From: Larix sibirica
Lineage: Eukaryota > Streptophyta > Pinopsida > Pinales > Pinaceae
NCBI GenBank assembly: GCA_004151065.3
Contig: NWUY0300108528.1
Location: 19,366 to 31,597, forward strand
Length of the DNA: 12,232 nucleotides
Direction of reading: 5' to 3'
Shown: positions 1 to 8,990 of the stretch, piece after piece
Layout of the letters: each line of letters opens with the position of its first letter
Numbering within the stretch: the first letter of the stretch is position 1
Notes under the pieces: model-generated
What the model was told of the DNA's origin: nothing
The model's database searches: none
What the model saw: the letters and a program-made list of their open reading frames with translations, nothing else
Translations under genes and position numbers: made by a program

Positions 1-580
1 TCTAAATTTTGAAATTTAAAATTATATAATAGACGGATTTTATATTTATAATTTTTTAAAAATAATTTTATTTGATTTTTAATAATTTATATATATTTAT
101 AACTATACTATAATTTTAATTTAAAAAATATGTTATTTACATTTGAATTTATTTATAAATTCAATGTTTTTATCAAATTAAAAAAAAACTTTAATCTGCT
201 TTCATTCATAAACTATTTATGACTCTAAGTAATATTGTTACAATATTTGAAAAACTAAATGAATACTACAACATCCATAAAAGCCGAAATGAATTTAAAT
301 TTGTTATGAATGAAACAAGACACAATAAATTTATTATATTAAGTTATGATCAAAGTGTATCATGAATAAATTTCAGCTCCATTTCGTGTTGCTAATGTAT
401 TCCTTTGAGGCATCATGTTAAACTTGTAAATTTGGTATATTAGGAGTTGTCTAAAAATTAAACTTTTTAATAAAAATATATAGAAAAATATTGTTTTTAA
501 TAAAACTTCAATGTTGAAGGGTTAATTTTTTCAATCAAAACGTTGCGTGACAGTAAAGTTGAACACTCAAAACGTCATAA
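1..580. other. Very AT-rich spacer, no gene seen
   Basis: The sequence is dominated by A/T runs and ATTTAT/AATTTA words, with many stops in all frames. No RNA gene, repeat unit or motif could be supported. It could be old intergenic DNA or the decayed flank of an element. Confidence 0.6.
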
Positions 581-789
581 AAAAATAATATGAAGGGCAC
601 ATATGAAATGAAATTCCAACCCTGCATATGCGGGCTTAATACCTCTAAAGATGCTTTGGCCAATAAAGCTTGTAAAATGCAATTTGGAATGCTAAACAAA
701 GGAGGGGGATCTATTTTTCATCCATCGCCCATGAGAACTAAATCATATATTATCCTTTTAATTATGTCATCTAGTGTATGGGATAAGTG

Positions 790-1690
790 GCAATGTGAGT
801 ACTCAAGGATTAATGCACCAAATAGTAACCCTGTCCATCTTGATTCCTTCATTTCAATTCAGTGGAAGGAATGTTTGTAAGCTCTATCGTGATGGGATGG
901 AAAAAGGCATACGGTATTAACGTAATCTTTTGAAGATTTCCCTTGCTAATTTTACTTTCTCTTTCTCATCACCAATCTCAAAGGAATGGAAAGAGCTCAA
1001 AACTTGGTCCCATTTTTTGGCTAGTCCCTTGAAGTCTGGTCTTGTTTCGTAGGCATATTTTTTTTTAGGTTTGTCATTGCAAGGCTAGGAAAGGTTAGTT
1101 GTGGTCAATGTTGGAATTTGTAACAAGAAGAACATTGTAATGGTGGATAGTCACTGAACATCTCAATAGGTGTGCCTTCTATGACAACTTGAAACTTCAA
1201 AGAGTAGTTTGTAGATGTGAACGACAATGTGACAATGGTCAGGAAGGTGGGATGCATAGAGAAAATATTGGGAACAAAAACAAACCAAGTATGTCCAATT
1301 GTTGCAATGGCAATGCATTAATGGAAAGGTCCAATTATAGAAAAGCTTAAAGGCAAACATATACAATTGGAAATTAGGGACTAAAGTAACAGTGAGAGAC
1401 TCAAGGAGGGAGAGGAGAATATTAGAGTTCCACGGGACATAGTTAAGATCTTAGAGCGAGAGCAAAGACCTAGATTCAAGGAGCTAAGGAATTCAATTTC
1501 CTACTCCATCTATTGGCTCTCTTGGCATGGACCAAATGGGAGCTCGGGAAGAGGACACTATCAAACACAAACCTTAACAAGCAAAGAAGCAAGCAAACTT
1601 CAACGATCTTCTTATCAAAGGAAAGAAACAATCAAAGCACCCCTAGTGGTTATGGACCCAACAATATTTGATTTTTCTATCTTTTTATAA
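790..1690 (+). pseudogene. Possible decayed coding tract, family not recognised
   Basis: Several plus-strand stretches read like protein with few stops. One at about 930-1050 gives KISLANFTFSFSSPISKEWK and ELKTWSHFLASPLKSGLVS. Another, from about 1209 to 1688, gives KVGCIEKILGTKTNQVCPIV, a stop, WKGPIIEKLKGKHIQLEIRD, a stop, then an open run of roughly 100 codons with IRVPRDIVKILEREQRPRFK and SISYSIYWLSWHGPNGSSGR. About 160 codons with two stops is fewer than chance suggests for this base composition. However, no motif identifies a family and the opposite frames also have open stretches. It may be an old gag or transposase fragment, or chance. Confidence 0.2.
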
Positions 1691-2298
1691 AGTTATTTTA
1701 TTATTAGGACAATATTAAGTATGTATACAAGCCATATAGTTGGCCCTAAGAACAAAATTTCGAGAATAGGCTAGAGTGATAGTAATTTTGTAAAAAATTT
1801 GAAGAACTTTGAAGTCTTCAAGACAATCCTACTCCTTAAATTTTGCATGAATATGCTCAACGGTTTGGCCAAAACTTTGTTTTAATACAAAAGTAACCAT
1901 TTATGTTAAAAAAAATCAACTCTAAAGTAGGACCATGAAAATAAACATAAACATACATTTTGCTATGAAGGGTTCAAAAGACCATGAATTATTTGACACA
2001 ATTTTATAATGATATGGCCAATCTTAATATATAGTGAGGGGTACATAACGAATGGATGATAAATATAAAATTTAGTTGTTTTTAAAGAAGAAGACTAAAC
2101 ATTCTATATTTTCATCATTTTTAATTTGCCATCACCAAAATCTGGTTCAATAATCTTTGCCAAAATCACAAATTTGAATTGATGATATTTTTTCCTGATG
2201 CAAAAAATGGATTCAACACCCTCAAATACCCCTATTGCAACTAGATTGTACAATGTTAACATCTGATATCTAGAATTCCATCGAATCAATATGATTCT
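1691..2298. other. Spacer, nothing identified
   Basis: No recognised gene. A minus-strand open stretch at 2289-2104 (RWNSRYQMLTLYNLVAIGVF, later EPDFGDGKLKMMKI) is somewhat protein-like and ends immediately before the putative TGTTGG start at 2299. It has no family motif and is only about 60 codons, so it is not called as a gene. Confidence 0.5.
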
Positions 2299-2896
2299 TG
2301 TTGGATTTTAGGCCCAGAATGTTGGATTCCCTTCTTATTATTTTGAGTGGCTAGAAAAGGACCAATTCATAGCACGTTTAGGCTACGACTTTTTGTATGG
2401 TTGGTGGTCAAAGATGAATGAGGACTTAGTTGGTTGGTAATGTTGAGTGACATTATTTGTTCACTAAGGTTTAAATTCCCTTTAAGTATATGATTTTTTA
2501 GTGGGTTGGTGCATCTAGGCAAGTGAGACATTTAATGCAAATGGGGCTAGGTGCAAGTTTTGGGTGATTTTGACAAATTAGATATCCTCAGTTGTAGTTG
2601 CTTAGTAGAATGGTGCTTGTGTAGCATGTGACACATATATGCTTCATTGTTATTGGACAACCTCACTTACTTGTGTTGACTAAAAGCATTAAAAAATGAA
2701 TATGAGTTTCTATTAAGGTTTGTTGTTTAGAAGATGGGTGCATGACAAGCATGTTGAGTACTTAACCATCATTGTTATAGTTGCCTCCCCCCTTGGGAAT
2801 ATTTTAGCTTCATATATGTTTTGGAATGTCTTTGCAATTAGTTAGTGGTCTTTCATCGTGGGCATTCCTACTTCACATCGTAGTTGCAAATGATCT

Positions 2897-2942
2897 CCCC
2901 CATTTGGTAAGAAGCATATGCATATGAACTCCCAAATGGGGG
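2897..2942. repeat. 11-bp perfect inverted repeat around a 12-bp palindrome
   Basis: CCCCCATTTGG (2897-2907) is complementary to CCAAATGGGGG (2932-2942), with a 24-base loop. Inside the loop lies CATATGCATATG (2915-2926), itself a perfect palindrome. It may be a cruciform-forming relic or part of a regulatory region of a decayed LTR; no function is shown. Confidence 0.8.
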
Positions 2943-3060
2943 TTGTTTCCTCTTCACTTAAATGTTTTGTGGGAAACACCCATCACTCCCTACATGGTTT
3001 GTCTTAGATTGCCTCAACTTTGAAGGATAGTCTCTCAAGAGGCATTGACTTATGAAATGC

Positions 3061-3227
3061 CATGTCTTTTAAAGATTCACTGTTACTCTTATGGAAGCCC
3101 TCCATCACCTTTGGAAGGTCATGTCTTTTAAAGATTCACGTTTACACTCATGGAAGTCCTCCATCCCCTATGGAAGTCCATGTCTTTTAAATATTCATGT
3201 TTACACTCATGGAAACCCTCCATCCTT
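3061..3227. repeat. 59-bp tandem repeat, nearly three copies
   Basis: Units start at 3061, 3120 and 3179 with CATGTCTTTTAAAGATTCA (third copy AAATATTCA) and contain TTACACTCATGGAAG and CCTCCATC. The second and third copies are closer to each other than to the first (for example GTTTACACTCATGGAA in both, against TGTTACTCTTATGGAA in the first). The third is cut off after CCCTCCATCC at about 3227, eleven bases before a TATAAAG. The unit length is not a multiple of three and no protein family is seen, so it is not read as coding. Short repeats upstream of a TATA box are common in the U3 part of plant LTRs. Confidence 0.92.
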
Positions 3228-3237
3228 CCCTATACTT

Positions 3238-3244
3238 TATAAAG
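3238..3244 (+). promoter_or_regulatory. TATA-box-like TATAAAG
   Basis: TATAAAG follows the 59-bp tandem repeat by about eleven bases. In an LTR this would place a transcription start about 30 bases downstream. In AT-rich DNA the motif alone is weak evidence. Confidence 0.25.
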
Positions 3245-3730
3245 GTAGCTTTGGTGTCAATGTTGAAGCTTGAACCCTTGGGTCAAGGAGGAGTATGAAT
3301 ATTATTTGATCCATGAATGATATGTAGATTTAATGGAGTATGGAAAAAATTCAAAGCTTTAAATCTTGGGGTTTTTTCTTAAAGGATATAGTGGTAGCAG
3401 ACCCATGTGTAGAGGGATGGTTTTTCTTGAAATTCATCTCTTTGGTTGAGACATTAGTTGCACTGAGAAAGGCTTCATTGTCCATGGGAAAATTTGGCCT
3501 TTTTACAAGGCTTCAAAAGCTATGATTGTTTTCATTAGTCTTGGTTTAGGTGAGAATGCCTTGTCTTCCTCTTGAATACTGGAACATTAAATCTCACGTA
3601 GTTATTGAGAATGTTTTGGGTTAGTCTATGACCCAAGATCCAAATTCAAAGGAATTTCGAACCTCTACCTTTACCCATATCTACAATTTTGTTGATTCAA
3701 GCAAGGGTCTTCTAAAAAATATTGTGTTAG

Positions 3731-5143
3731 CATGTGATAATCATAGTTAGACACGATAATTGGATTAAAACACATCACTTTCTAATATAGGATATGGTTT
3801 TAGCATGGACATTTGGTTGCTTCTTGCATGAAGGCATATGCTTGTCATACCAAAAAAATGAATGAATTGCAAACCCAACCTAGTGGAAGGACTATGTGAA
3901 TGACCACCATTAACAAGAACCAATCAAGGACTAAGATGATCTAGTGACCACCATTAACTAGAACCGACCAAGGATCAACATGACCTAGAGCCTAAACAAT
4001 CATTACAATTTGTAATTGATCTATTTTCTCCCTCTACAACTCTAAAGATATTTCTGATCCATTGATATATGCAATAACATGGTCACCCTTCATGTAGTCA
4101 ATTCTTTGAATCAACAATGCACTTAGGGGGTTCAAACGGGGAAGATAGTGAATTGTTGGAAAAAAGAAAGGGGTCAAGTCCCTTGAGAGCATGATACAAT
4201 TAGGATCACCAGAGATTCCAATGGTTTTAAAGAATCTCACTTTCAAGCTAGCAAAAAAAATTAAATTTAAATGAAAATGAAGAAGGGAAACTCATTAGAT
4301 TGTATACTTCTTTGATTAAGGAATCACATGGAAGGGGTAAATTGCTATGCCAATCATTATATGTATTGTGACTTTGACAACATTTATGGAAAGTAATCAT
4401 CCTATAAAACCAATTTAGAGGTCAATTTTTCAATAAATCCTTGAACATGATTAATTGAACTGTATGTGAAACATGCATTCTTACAAATTATTTTAGATTT
4501 CATTAAAATTTAATTTATTTTTTGATAAATGTCAAACAATTAACACTTAATATAATATTCTATATCAATTAAATATTTATCTCATAAAACGTGTTATTAG
4601 ATAATGTTGTTAATCTAATGTTTTTTCCCATTGAGTGTATGTATTATCTCAAACAAACAAATATTTGAGTGTATTATATCAAACAAATTTAGCAATATAT
4701 GTTATTTATGGCCGCAATCAAGGTGGATTACGTTGTGGACTTATAGTCCTAATACTACTAAAGTTCAGTTTGGTCTCATTCTCTTCGCTCAGACCAAATT
4801 TACCTGATGTACATTGTCACTACTATTGATATGGTAAACAATATGCAAGTGGGGTCTAAGTTGCATCCTTAGAAATACATATTTGTCTAGGTTTTATAAG
4901 GAATGGGTATCATAATTCTCCAAAATGCTTCAAAAGGATAAAGAAAGAAGAAAAGAAAGCTTCATGGCATGTTACAACATATTACCAGTGATGGAATTTG
5001 ACGGGTAAATTGCTTGTCACGAGGCAATTTAGTCATCAAATATAGTTAACAATCCATCCAACTCGTCAAAAAATGGCTTGGAATATAAAAAACATTTGAG
5101 AATTTATAAATTATTGTCAATTTCAACAAGATTTGGTGATTTG
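3731..5143. other. Spacer with only a 44-bp duplication
   Basis: Apart from the duplication at 3901-3988, nothing is identified. The part from about 4260 to 4700 is notably AT-rich. Short open frames near 4034-4246 (minus) and 4635-4829 (plus) have no motif or composition supporting translation. Confidence 0.55.
3901..3988. repeat. Imperfect 44-bp direct duplication
   Basis: Copies at 3901-3944 and 3945-3988 share TGACCACCATTAAC, AGAACC and CAAGGA and both end CTAG. They differ at about eight positions, so this is an older duplication than the one at 5144-5253. Confidence 0.85.
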
Positions 5144-5253
5144 AAATTCCTACCATGCCTATTACTATTGAAATAAAGGAAAACATGGAAAAGTTAAAAA
5201 ATTCCTACCATGCCTATTACTATTGAAATAAAGGAAAACATGGAAAAGTTGAA
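5144..5253. repeat. 55-bp tandem duplication, two nearly identical copies
   Basis: Copies at 5144-5198 and 5199-5253 begin AAATTCCTACCATGCC and end GGAAAACATGGAAAAGTT. The first 52 bases of each copy are identical; the differences lie only in the last three bases at the copy ends. Such identity points to a recent duplication by slippage or unequal exchange. It ends about 40 bases before the foldback at 5294. Confidence 0.95.
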
Positions 5254-5293
5254 GAAGCACATTGTTACTTAATAACTAAAAACTCTCAAAACA

Positions 5294-5387
5294 TTGGATG
5301 CCGAAGCTTGCTTCTTGAATCCAACTCTTTTTTTTTCATAAAGAAAAAAAAAAGAGTTGGATTCAAGAAGCAAGCTCTGGCATCCAA
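5294..5387. repeat. Near-perfect 94-base foldback (inverted repeat, 44-45 base arms, 5-base loop)
   Basis: The left arm, 5294-5337, runs from TTGGATGCC through GCTTGCTTCTTGAATCCAAC to a T9 run and C. The right arm, 5343-5387, is its reverse complement, starting GA10 and ending GGCATCCAA. Differences are a two-base change near the outer end (CGAA against CAGA when both are read in the left-arm direction) and one base in the homopolymer (T9 against A10). The loop is only ATAAA. The arms are about 95% identical, far better preserved than the surrounding decayed sequence. It could be a very small foldback transposon, a replication-slippage product or a hairpin-forming transcript. An AACTCT occurs on both sides (5281-5286 and 5395-5400), but not directly at the arm ends, so a target duplication is not shown. 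Confidence 0.9.
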
Positions 5388-6024
5388 TAAATATAACTCT
5401 AATAATAAATATTGTTTGTATTTTTGTAATAATATTGCATATAATTTTAGTGTTGTGTTTTGTATATTTTTATTAACTTGTAATTATTATTTATACATTA
5501 TAAGTATTATTTAAAAGTTTAATATCTTTTTCATGTTATATATATATATATGATTGTCTAATTTTTTAATATAAATATAAGAAGGGCAACACAACCAAAA
5601 ATCCTTCAAAAAGTTTAGAATATGTTAATACTTGTTTCCTATTTTCAAAGAGTATGGTACAATTGTTAATTATTTGGCTTTTGTAAAGCTTTATATTTTC
5701 TTTTTTTGACAAGAACGATTGTTGATTATATTGATAAATAAAAATATGCAGGGCTATAACCTAACTGTACAACCATGAGATACAAAATTTGATAATACGT
5801 TCAAAAAAGTCTTGAAATGAAGGCTATATCCAAAAGTTGTTCATATGCTTCATTACTCTAATACAAATCTTATTATGATTTGTAATATGGTTGGTTTACA
5901 ACCTTAGAAATTGACCTTGCAATATAAATTTACAAAACATTGAAAACTAACAAGCAAATTAAACTTGCCCATGCGTGTTGGGCCTCCTCTAACCTATTGT
6001 TGAAGCCATATAGGATAAGTCTTG
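5388..6024. other. AT-rich spacer between the foldback and the LINE
   Basis: It is very AT-rich to about 5600, with the TA microsatellite, then of mixed composition. If the LINE's 3' end is near 6025, its 3' untranslated region and tail should lie here, but I see no clear A/T tail or flanking duplication. Confidence 0.5.
5537..5551. repeat. (TA)7 microsatellite
   Basis: Seven TA units plus a T within an AT-rich spacer. It is short and of no evident function. Confidence 0.9.
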
Positions 6025-6993
6025 CTATTTCTTTGCTTTGAGCTTTTGTTTTACAATTTCTTCCTCCATTGCAGTTATCTCTAGTGACTCGATTAAAGCC
6101 TCATCATGGACTTTGTTCCCTAGCTCCTCAAAACAAGATATTTGCTTCAATTCTAGGTGAAGGAGTATGTCTTGAAGCTCCTTGACCTTGGCGACCTCCT
6201 CCTCTAATTTTTCTTTTTTGACTTTCATGGTCAATTTCCAACATAAGTATTTTTCTTTCATGTCTTTCGAGTTGAGATTTCATCAGTATCTATTCTCTCC
6301 TAGTTGTGTTGGCTTCCCTTACATTGTTGAATTCCTTGTCCTTCCCCATGCCTCCCATTTTCTCAGAACTTCAGTGGTGGATTCCTAACAAATTATTCCT
6401 CTCATAGCACCAAATAGCTCTCTAGATGACATAATGAACACATTACTAGAATGACTATGAGAATTCATAATCCTCGGATTCTACCTAGACAAAGATCCCA
6501 CTTCTTCCTTTGTAAAAAAAGGGATATGTAGTTGGAGCTCATTGTTCATGTGGACACAATGTTTACTAAAAACAAAGACAAAAATATCTAAATCTTGAAG
6601 AATCAATACGAACACACATGTATTCAACTAAGCAAACTTGCGAGAATACACCAAAATATTACCAAATTTCCTTCCAATTCCAGGTTGGTAATAAGAATTG
6701 GCATTAGAATCCCCAAGCTAACAAGGGCTTGAGGCCTTCTCTTGCGAGTCAAAGTTGCCTCTGAAGAACCAACCCCATGTTCTTGTAATCATCATCAATA
6801 TTAAAAGCCAAGTGAGAAAGTTTCCAAATTGTCGTTTTGGAGGGAGAAACATAACGGGACAAGGAAAATACAAAGCTGGATTAAAATGGCATTGCTTTGG
6901 ACATCCCATCGACAATATATTTCTAAACTCATACATATGCAAACCTATATGTAGAGGACGAGTGGATGAGATTGTATTAACTATACTATGCAT
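6025..6993 (-). pseudogene. Decayed coding tract after the LINE RNase H, ending in a coiled-coil
   Basis: The frame of the late RNase H continues past the TAA at 6996-6994, directly followed by an ATG at 6993. It runs to about 6350 with only four further stops, all TAG (6720, 6630, 6483 and 6387). Readable pieces include HIGLHMYEFRNILSMGCPKQ, LQLHIPFFTKEEVGSLS and MSSRELFGAMRGI. A short stretch then reads better in the next frame (KDKEFNNVREANTTRRE, TAG, ILMKSQLERHERKILMLEID). After that the original frame resumes as VKKEKLEEEVAKVKELQDIL and EELGNKVHDEALIESLEITA, ending KQKLKAKK and TAG at 6027-6025. The last 100 or so codons are rich in Glu, Lys and Leu and look like a coiled coil. I do not recognise the family. 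It could be a C-terminal or third ORF of the LINE, or an unrelated pseudogene fragment lying next to it. Confidence 0.5.
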
Positions 6994-7511
6994 TTAAATT
7001 GGAGGCCACTTGTCCAAGCCTTTGATTCGGGGCATCAACATTTGATGGCTAATAAACTTAGGGTATAAGACAATATACTTGCCCCCCATTTGGTTTAGTA
7101 GCTAATAGGAATTTTGGCATGCTAGATTGTGCATTTTGTTTGCTTGTGAGTTTAAGTTTCGAAGCATTTCAAAGAATTCAATCATGTCAATGGATGAAAG
7201 ACCAGTGAGTATCCTTTCATAATTCTCTTTAACGTATGATTGTGAGGAAGAGAGAGAGAAACCACATGTTTAATTATTATTGATGAATCTCTGAACACCA
7301 AAAGATCCTTCATTTTCAATTCTTTGGCTATTTGGAGTCCCTCCCATAGGCCTAGAGAATTGTCTTGATTATTTGTTGTGTTGATCCCCCAACCATAAGA
7401 AGTTACTTGATGTCCTTCAAGGTCAAAGAGCACCCCCTCCACATCTACCACCACTGGATTTACTCTCGAAGCCCTATCGAAAAACAAAGATAATCTTTGT
7501 CTTCCCCTCAA
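6994..7511 (-). pseudogene. RNase H domain of LINE ORF2 (inactive)
   Basis: RNase H removes RNA from the RNA-DNA hybrid made during reverse transcription. The first part reads RQRLSLFFDRASRVNPVVVD, VEGVLFDLEGHQVTSYGWGI, NTTNNQDNSLGLWEGLQIAK, ELKMKDLLVFRDSSIIIKHV. The first catalytic Asp (codon 7478-7476), the Glu in LWEGL and the Asp in FRDSS are visible. The family pattern DGASRGNPG is damaged to DRASRVNPV. Near 7195 the frame changes and continues SSIDMIEFFEMLRNLNSQAN, KMHNLACQNSY, stop (TAG, 7104-7102), LLNQMGGKYIVLYPKFISHQ, MLMPRIKGLDKWPPI, then TAA at 6996-6994. The fourth catalytic Asp, normally in QADKMANLA, is Asn. Plant L1 elements are known for this C-terminal domain; here it is clearly non-functional. 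Confidence 0.9.
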
Positions 7512-7684
7512 CCACTATTTGAATTGATCTTTTGTGAGATGGATTTGTCATTGTCCTACTTCTTTGGGTTTTCCCCTTTATAACTCTTTTTGTTTTGTTG
7601 TGGATTATTTCCTTTAACTAGGTTTAGTCCTCCACCTTAAGAGCATGGATATTTTGAGTAGGGATATGGATGGAGAGAAAAGCT

Positions 7685-8105
7685 TCAATCATTAGATCCC
7701 TTGCTTGGGCAACAATTTTGCTTTGAGTGGTTTCTTTTTGTTGAAATGATCTTGTTCTTAGCCAACCATAATTTCCATACAAGGAAGAAAGGAAGAGCTT
7801 TCCAGCCTCCTTTTAAAAGTGGCTTGTGATGGAAGGATCCCAGACAGTTCTTATGCCAAGTGAGCAAGGCTTCATTAAAGTTCCTAGTAGCTTCTATGGA
7901 TTGCCCAAGATTTGTCCAAGTGCTTTAAGAAAACTTGCATTCAAAAAAGAGACGTGGTATTGATTCTTACTCATTTTGACAGAGGGGGCATCTTGTGGGA
8001 CTTTGAATCCACTTTTTTCTCAAGTTTTCAGCAATAATAATTTTATCGTGATCCAATGTCCAACAAAAGATTTTTATTTTGGGGAGAGTGTCATTCTTCC
8101 ACATG
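7685..8105 (-). pseudogene. zf-RVT zinc-binding module of LINE ORF2
   Basis: The plant LINE zinc-binding region between RT and RNase H is read in a single frame: KNDTLPKIKIFCWTLDHDKI, IIAENLRKKWIQSPTRCPLC, QNE, stop, ESIPRLFFECKFS, stop, STWTNLGQSIEATRNFNEAL, LTWHKNCLGSFHHKPLLKGG, WKALPFFLVWKLWLAKNKII. The usual pattern is R-C-P-x-C, then H-x-F-x-x-C. Here both cysteines of CPLC and the final Cys are kept, but the His before LFFEC is Arg. The WKLWLAKNKIIF-like stretch is the usual conserved sequence after the zinc site. Two in-frame stops interrupt it (after QNE and after CKFS) and a third ends it after KGSND near 7685. The frame is otherwise unusually well preserved for this element. Confidence 0.88.
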
Positions 8106-8109
8106 GCAA

Positions 8110-8990
8110 TCAAAAGCATATTTTGTTCTCTAGTTTTTATCTTTCAATGGTAGGTTATAGCCTTATTTCATTGTGTAATCCCATCCTCCTCATCCCCAAC
8201 CCTAAACATCTTTGGCATCCATGGTTTGAGGAGAACCTCCCTAGAGGCTATGAACAAGAAGATTCCATTGGTTGATGAGATGGCCTGAAGGATGTGGTAC
8301 TTTCAAGCTTTCCAAGGGTCGTTCTTGTCCCATTCAAAGATATCATAATGGATGAGTAGTTGATTATTGTCAATCCAACTTCTTAGTTCTATCAACTATA
8401 GATTTAGACTAGATAAAGGTTTTTGACCATTTATTTTATCCTCCCACACTTTAATTTGCTACCATTTCCTAGTATCCATGATAAATTGTCTAAAATTAGT
8501 GTAGTTGAGGTTATACATAACTACCAAATAGGTGATCCTATTGTTTATGATAGTGGCCTATCCATGTTGAGAAGGTGGGATCCATTTAGATATTTCTTAC
8601 CAAGCACCATTGTTCACCATGCGACTTTTCTCAAGATTAATAGCCACATGATTTTTGTACCAATGACCTGATTCATCAATCTTAGCTCTTTTATGGCAAG
8701 GCCTCCAAAATCCTTCGTGGCTATGAATGTATCCCATTTGGATAGATGAAATTTTTTGGTTTAGTCTTGCCTCCCTGCCATAGGATTTTCACAATGGTAG
8801 CTTTGATTTGAGAAGTCACTATAGCAGGAGCTAGAAGAGTCGTGCATTTATAAAGAGGGAGGGCGGAGAGGACCGAGGATACGAGAACAAGATGACACGT
8901 CAGGTTTATCCATTGTTTTCCTCATTGGTGCATTCTTTCTTGTATCTTTTGAAAGATATTTTTATAGTCTGAAGATTTGGGTTGCTTGAG
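8110..8990 (-). pseudogene. RT thumb/connection region of LINE ORF2
   Basis: This links the RT core to the zinc module. The readable line is NIFQKIQERMHQ, stop, GKQWINLTCHLVLVSSVLSA, LPLYKCTTLLAPAIVTSQIK, ATIVKILWQGGKTKPK. After a one-base frameshift in the T6 run at 8752-8757 it continues KFHLSKWDTFIATKDFGGLA and IKELRLMNQVIGTKIMW. These segments (a hydrophobic LVLVSSVLSA, then WQG, then W-x10-14-GGL-IKELRLMN) are hallmark features of plant L1 proteins after the polymerase core. Beyond about 8620 the sequence decays further, with many stops, but fragments such as AWKYHILQAISSTNGIF and KDKN, stop, REQNMLLIAMWKND can still be read up to the zinc module. No function of its own is expected. Confidence 0.85.

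Larger units (their letters stand above)
2299..3730 (+). mobile_element. Possible decayed LTR-like region with TATA box and U3-type repeats
   Basis: The stretch begins TGTTGGATTTTAGGCCCAGA, and TGTTGGATT recurs at 2320, which resembles the start of plant LTRs. It holds no recognisable coding sequence, contains the 2897-2942 inverted repeat and the 59-bp tandem repeat, and has TATAAAG at 3238-3244 just downstream of that repeat. Later comes GACCCAAGATCCAAATTCAA near 3631, in the position expected of the LTR's transcribed part or leader. I could not find a matching second LTR, a primer binding site or a target-site duplication, and the right limit is arbitrary. The reading as an LTR is inference from layout and should be treated as weak. 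Confidence 0.25.

Noticed and set aside
590-880. Plus-strand 96-codon open frame
   Set aside because: No recognisable motif, and the neighbouring frame is equally protein-like from about 790. It is too weak to call a gene.
3061-3227. Tandem repeats considered as a CRISPR array
   Set aside because: The units are directly adjacent with no unique spacers, the copies are imperfect and the context is plant retrotransposon DNA.
5294-5387. MicroRNA precursor
   Set aside because: The arms are almost perfectly paired right up to a long T/A homopolymer and a tiny loop, unlike the bulged stem of most plant microRNA precursors. No expression evidence is available.
5308-5514. Plus-strand 68-codon open frame
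   Set aside because: It starts inside the foldback and runs through the poly-A arm into AT-rich sequence; its Lys, Asn and Phe runs reflect composition only.
6755-6997. Plus-strand 80-codon open frame
   Set aside because: It lies opposite the minus-strand tract that continues the RNase H frame. No motif supports it and it is best read as a shadow.
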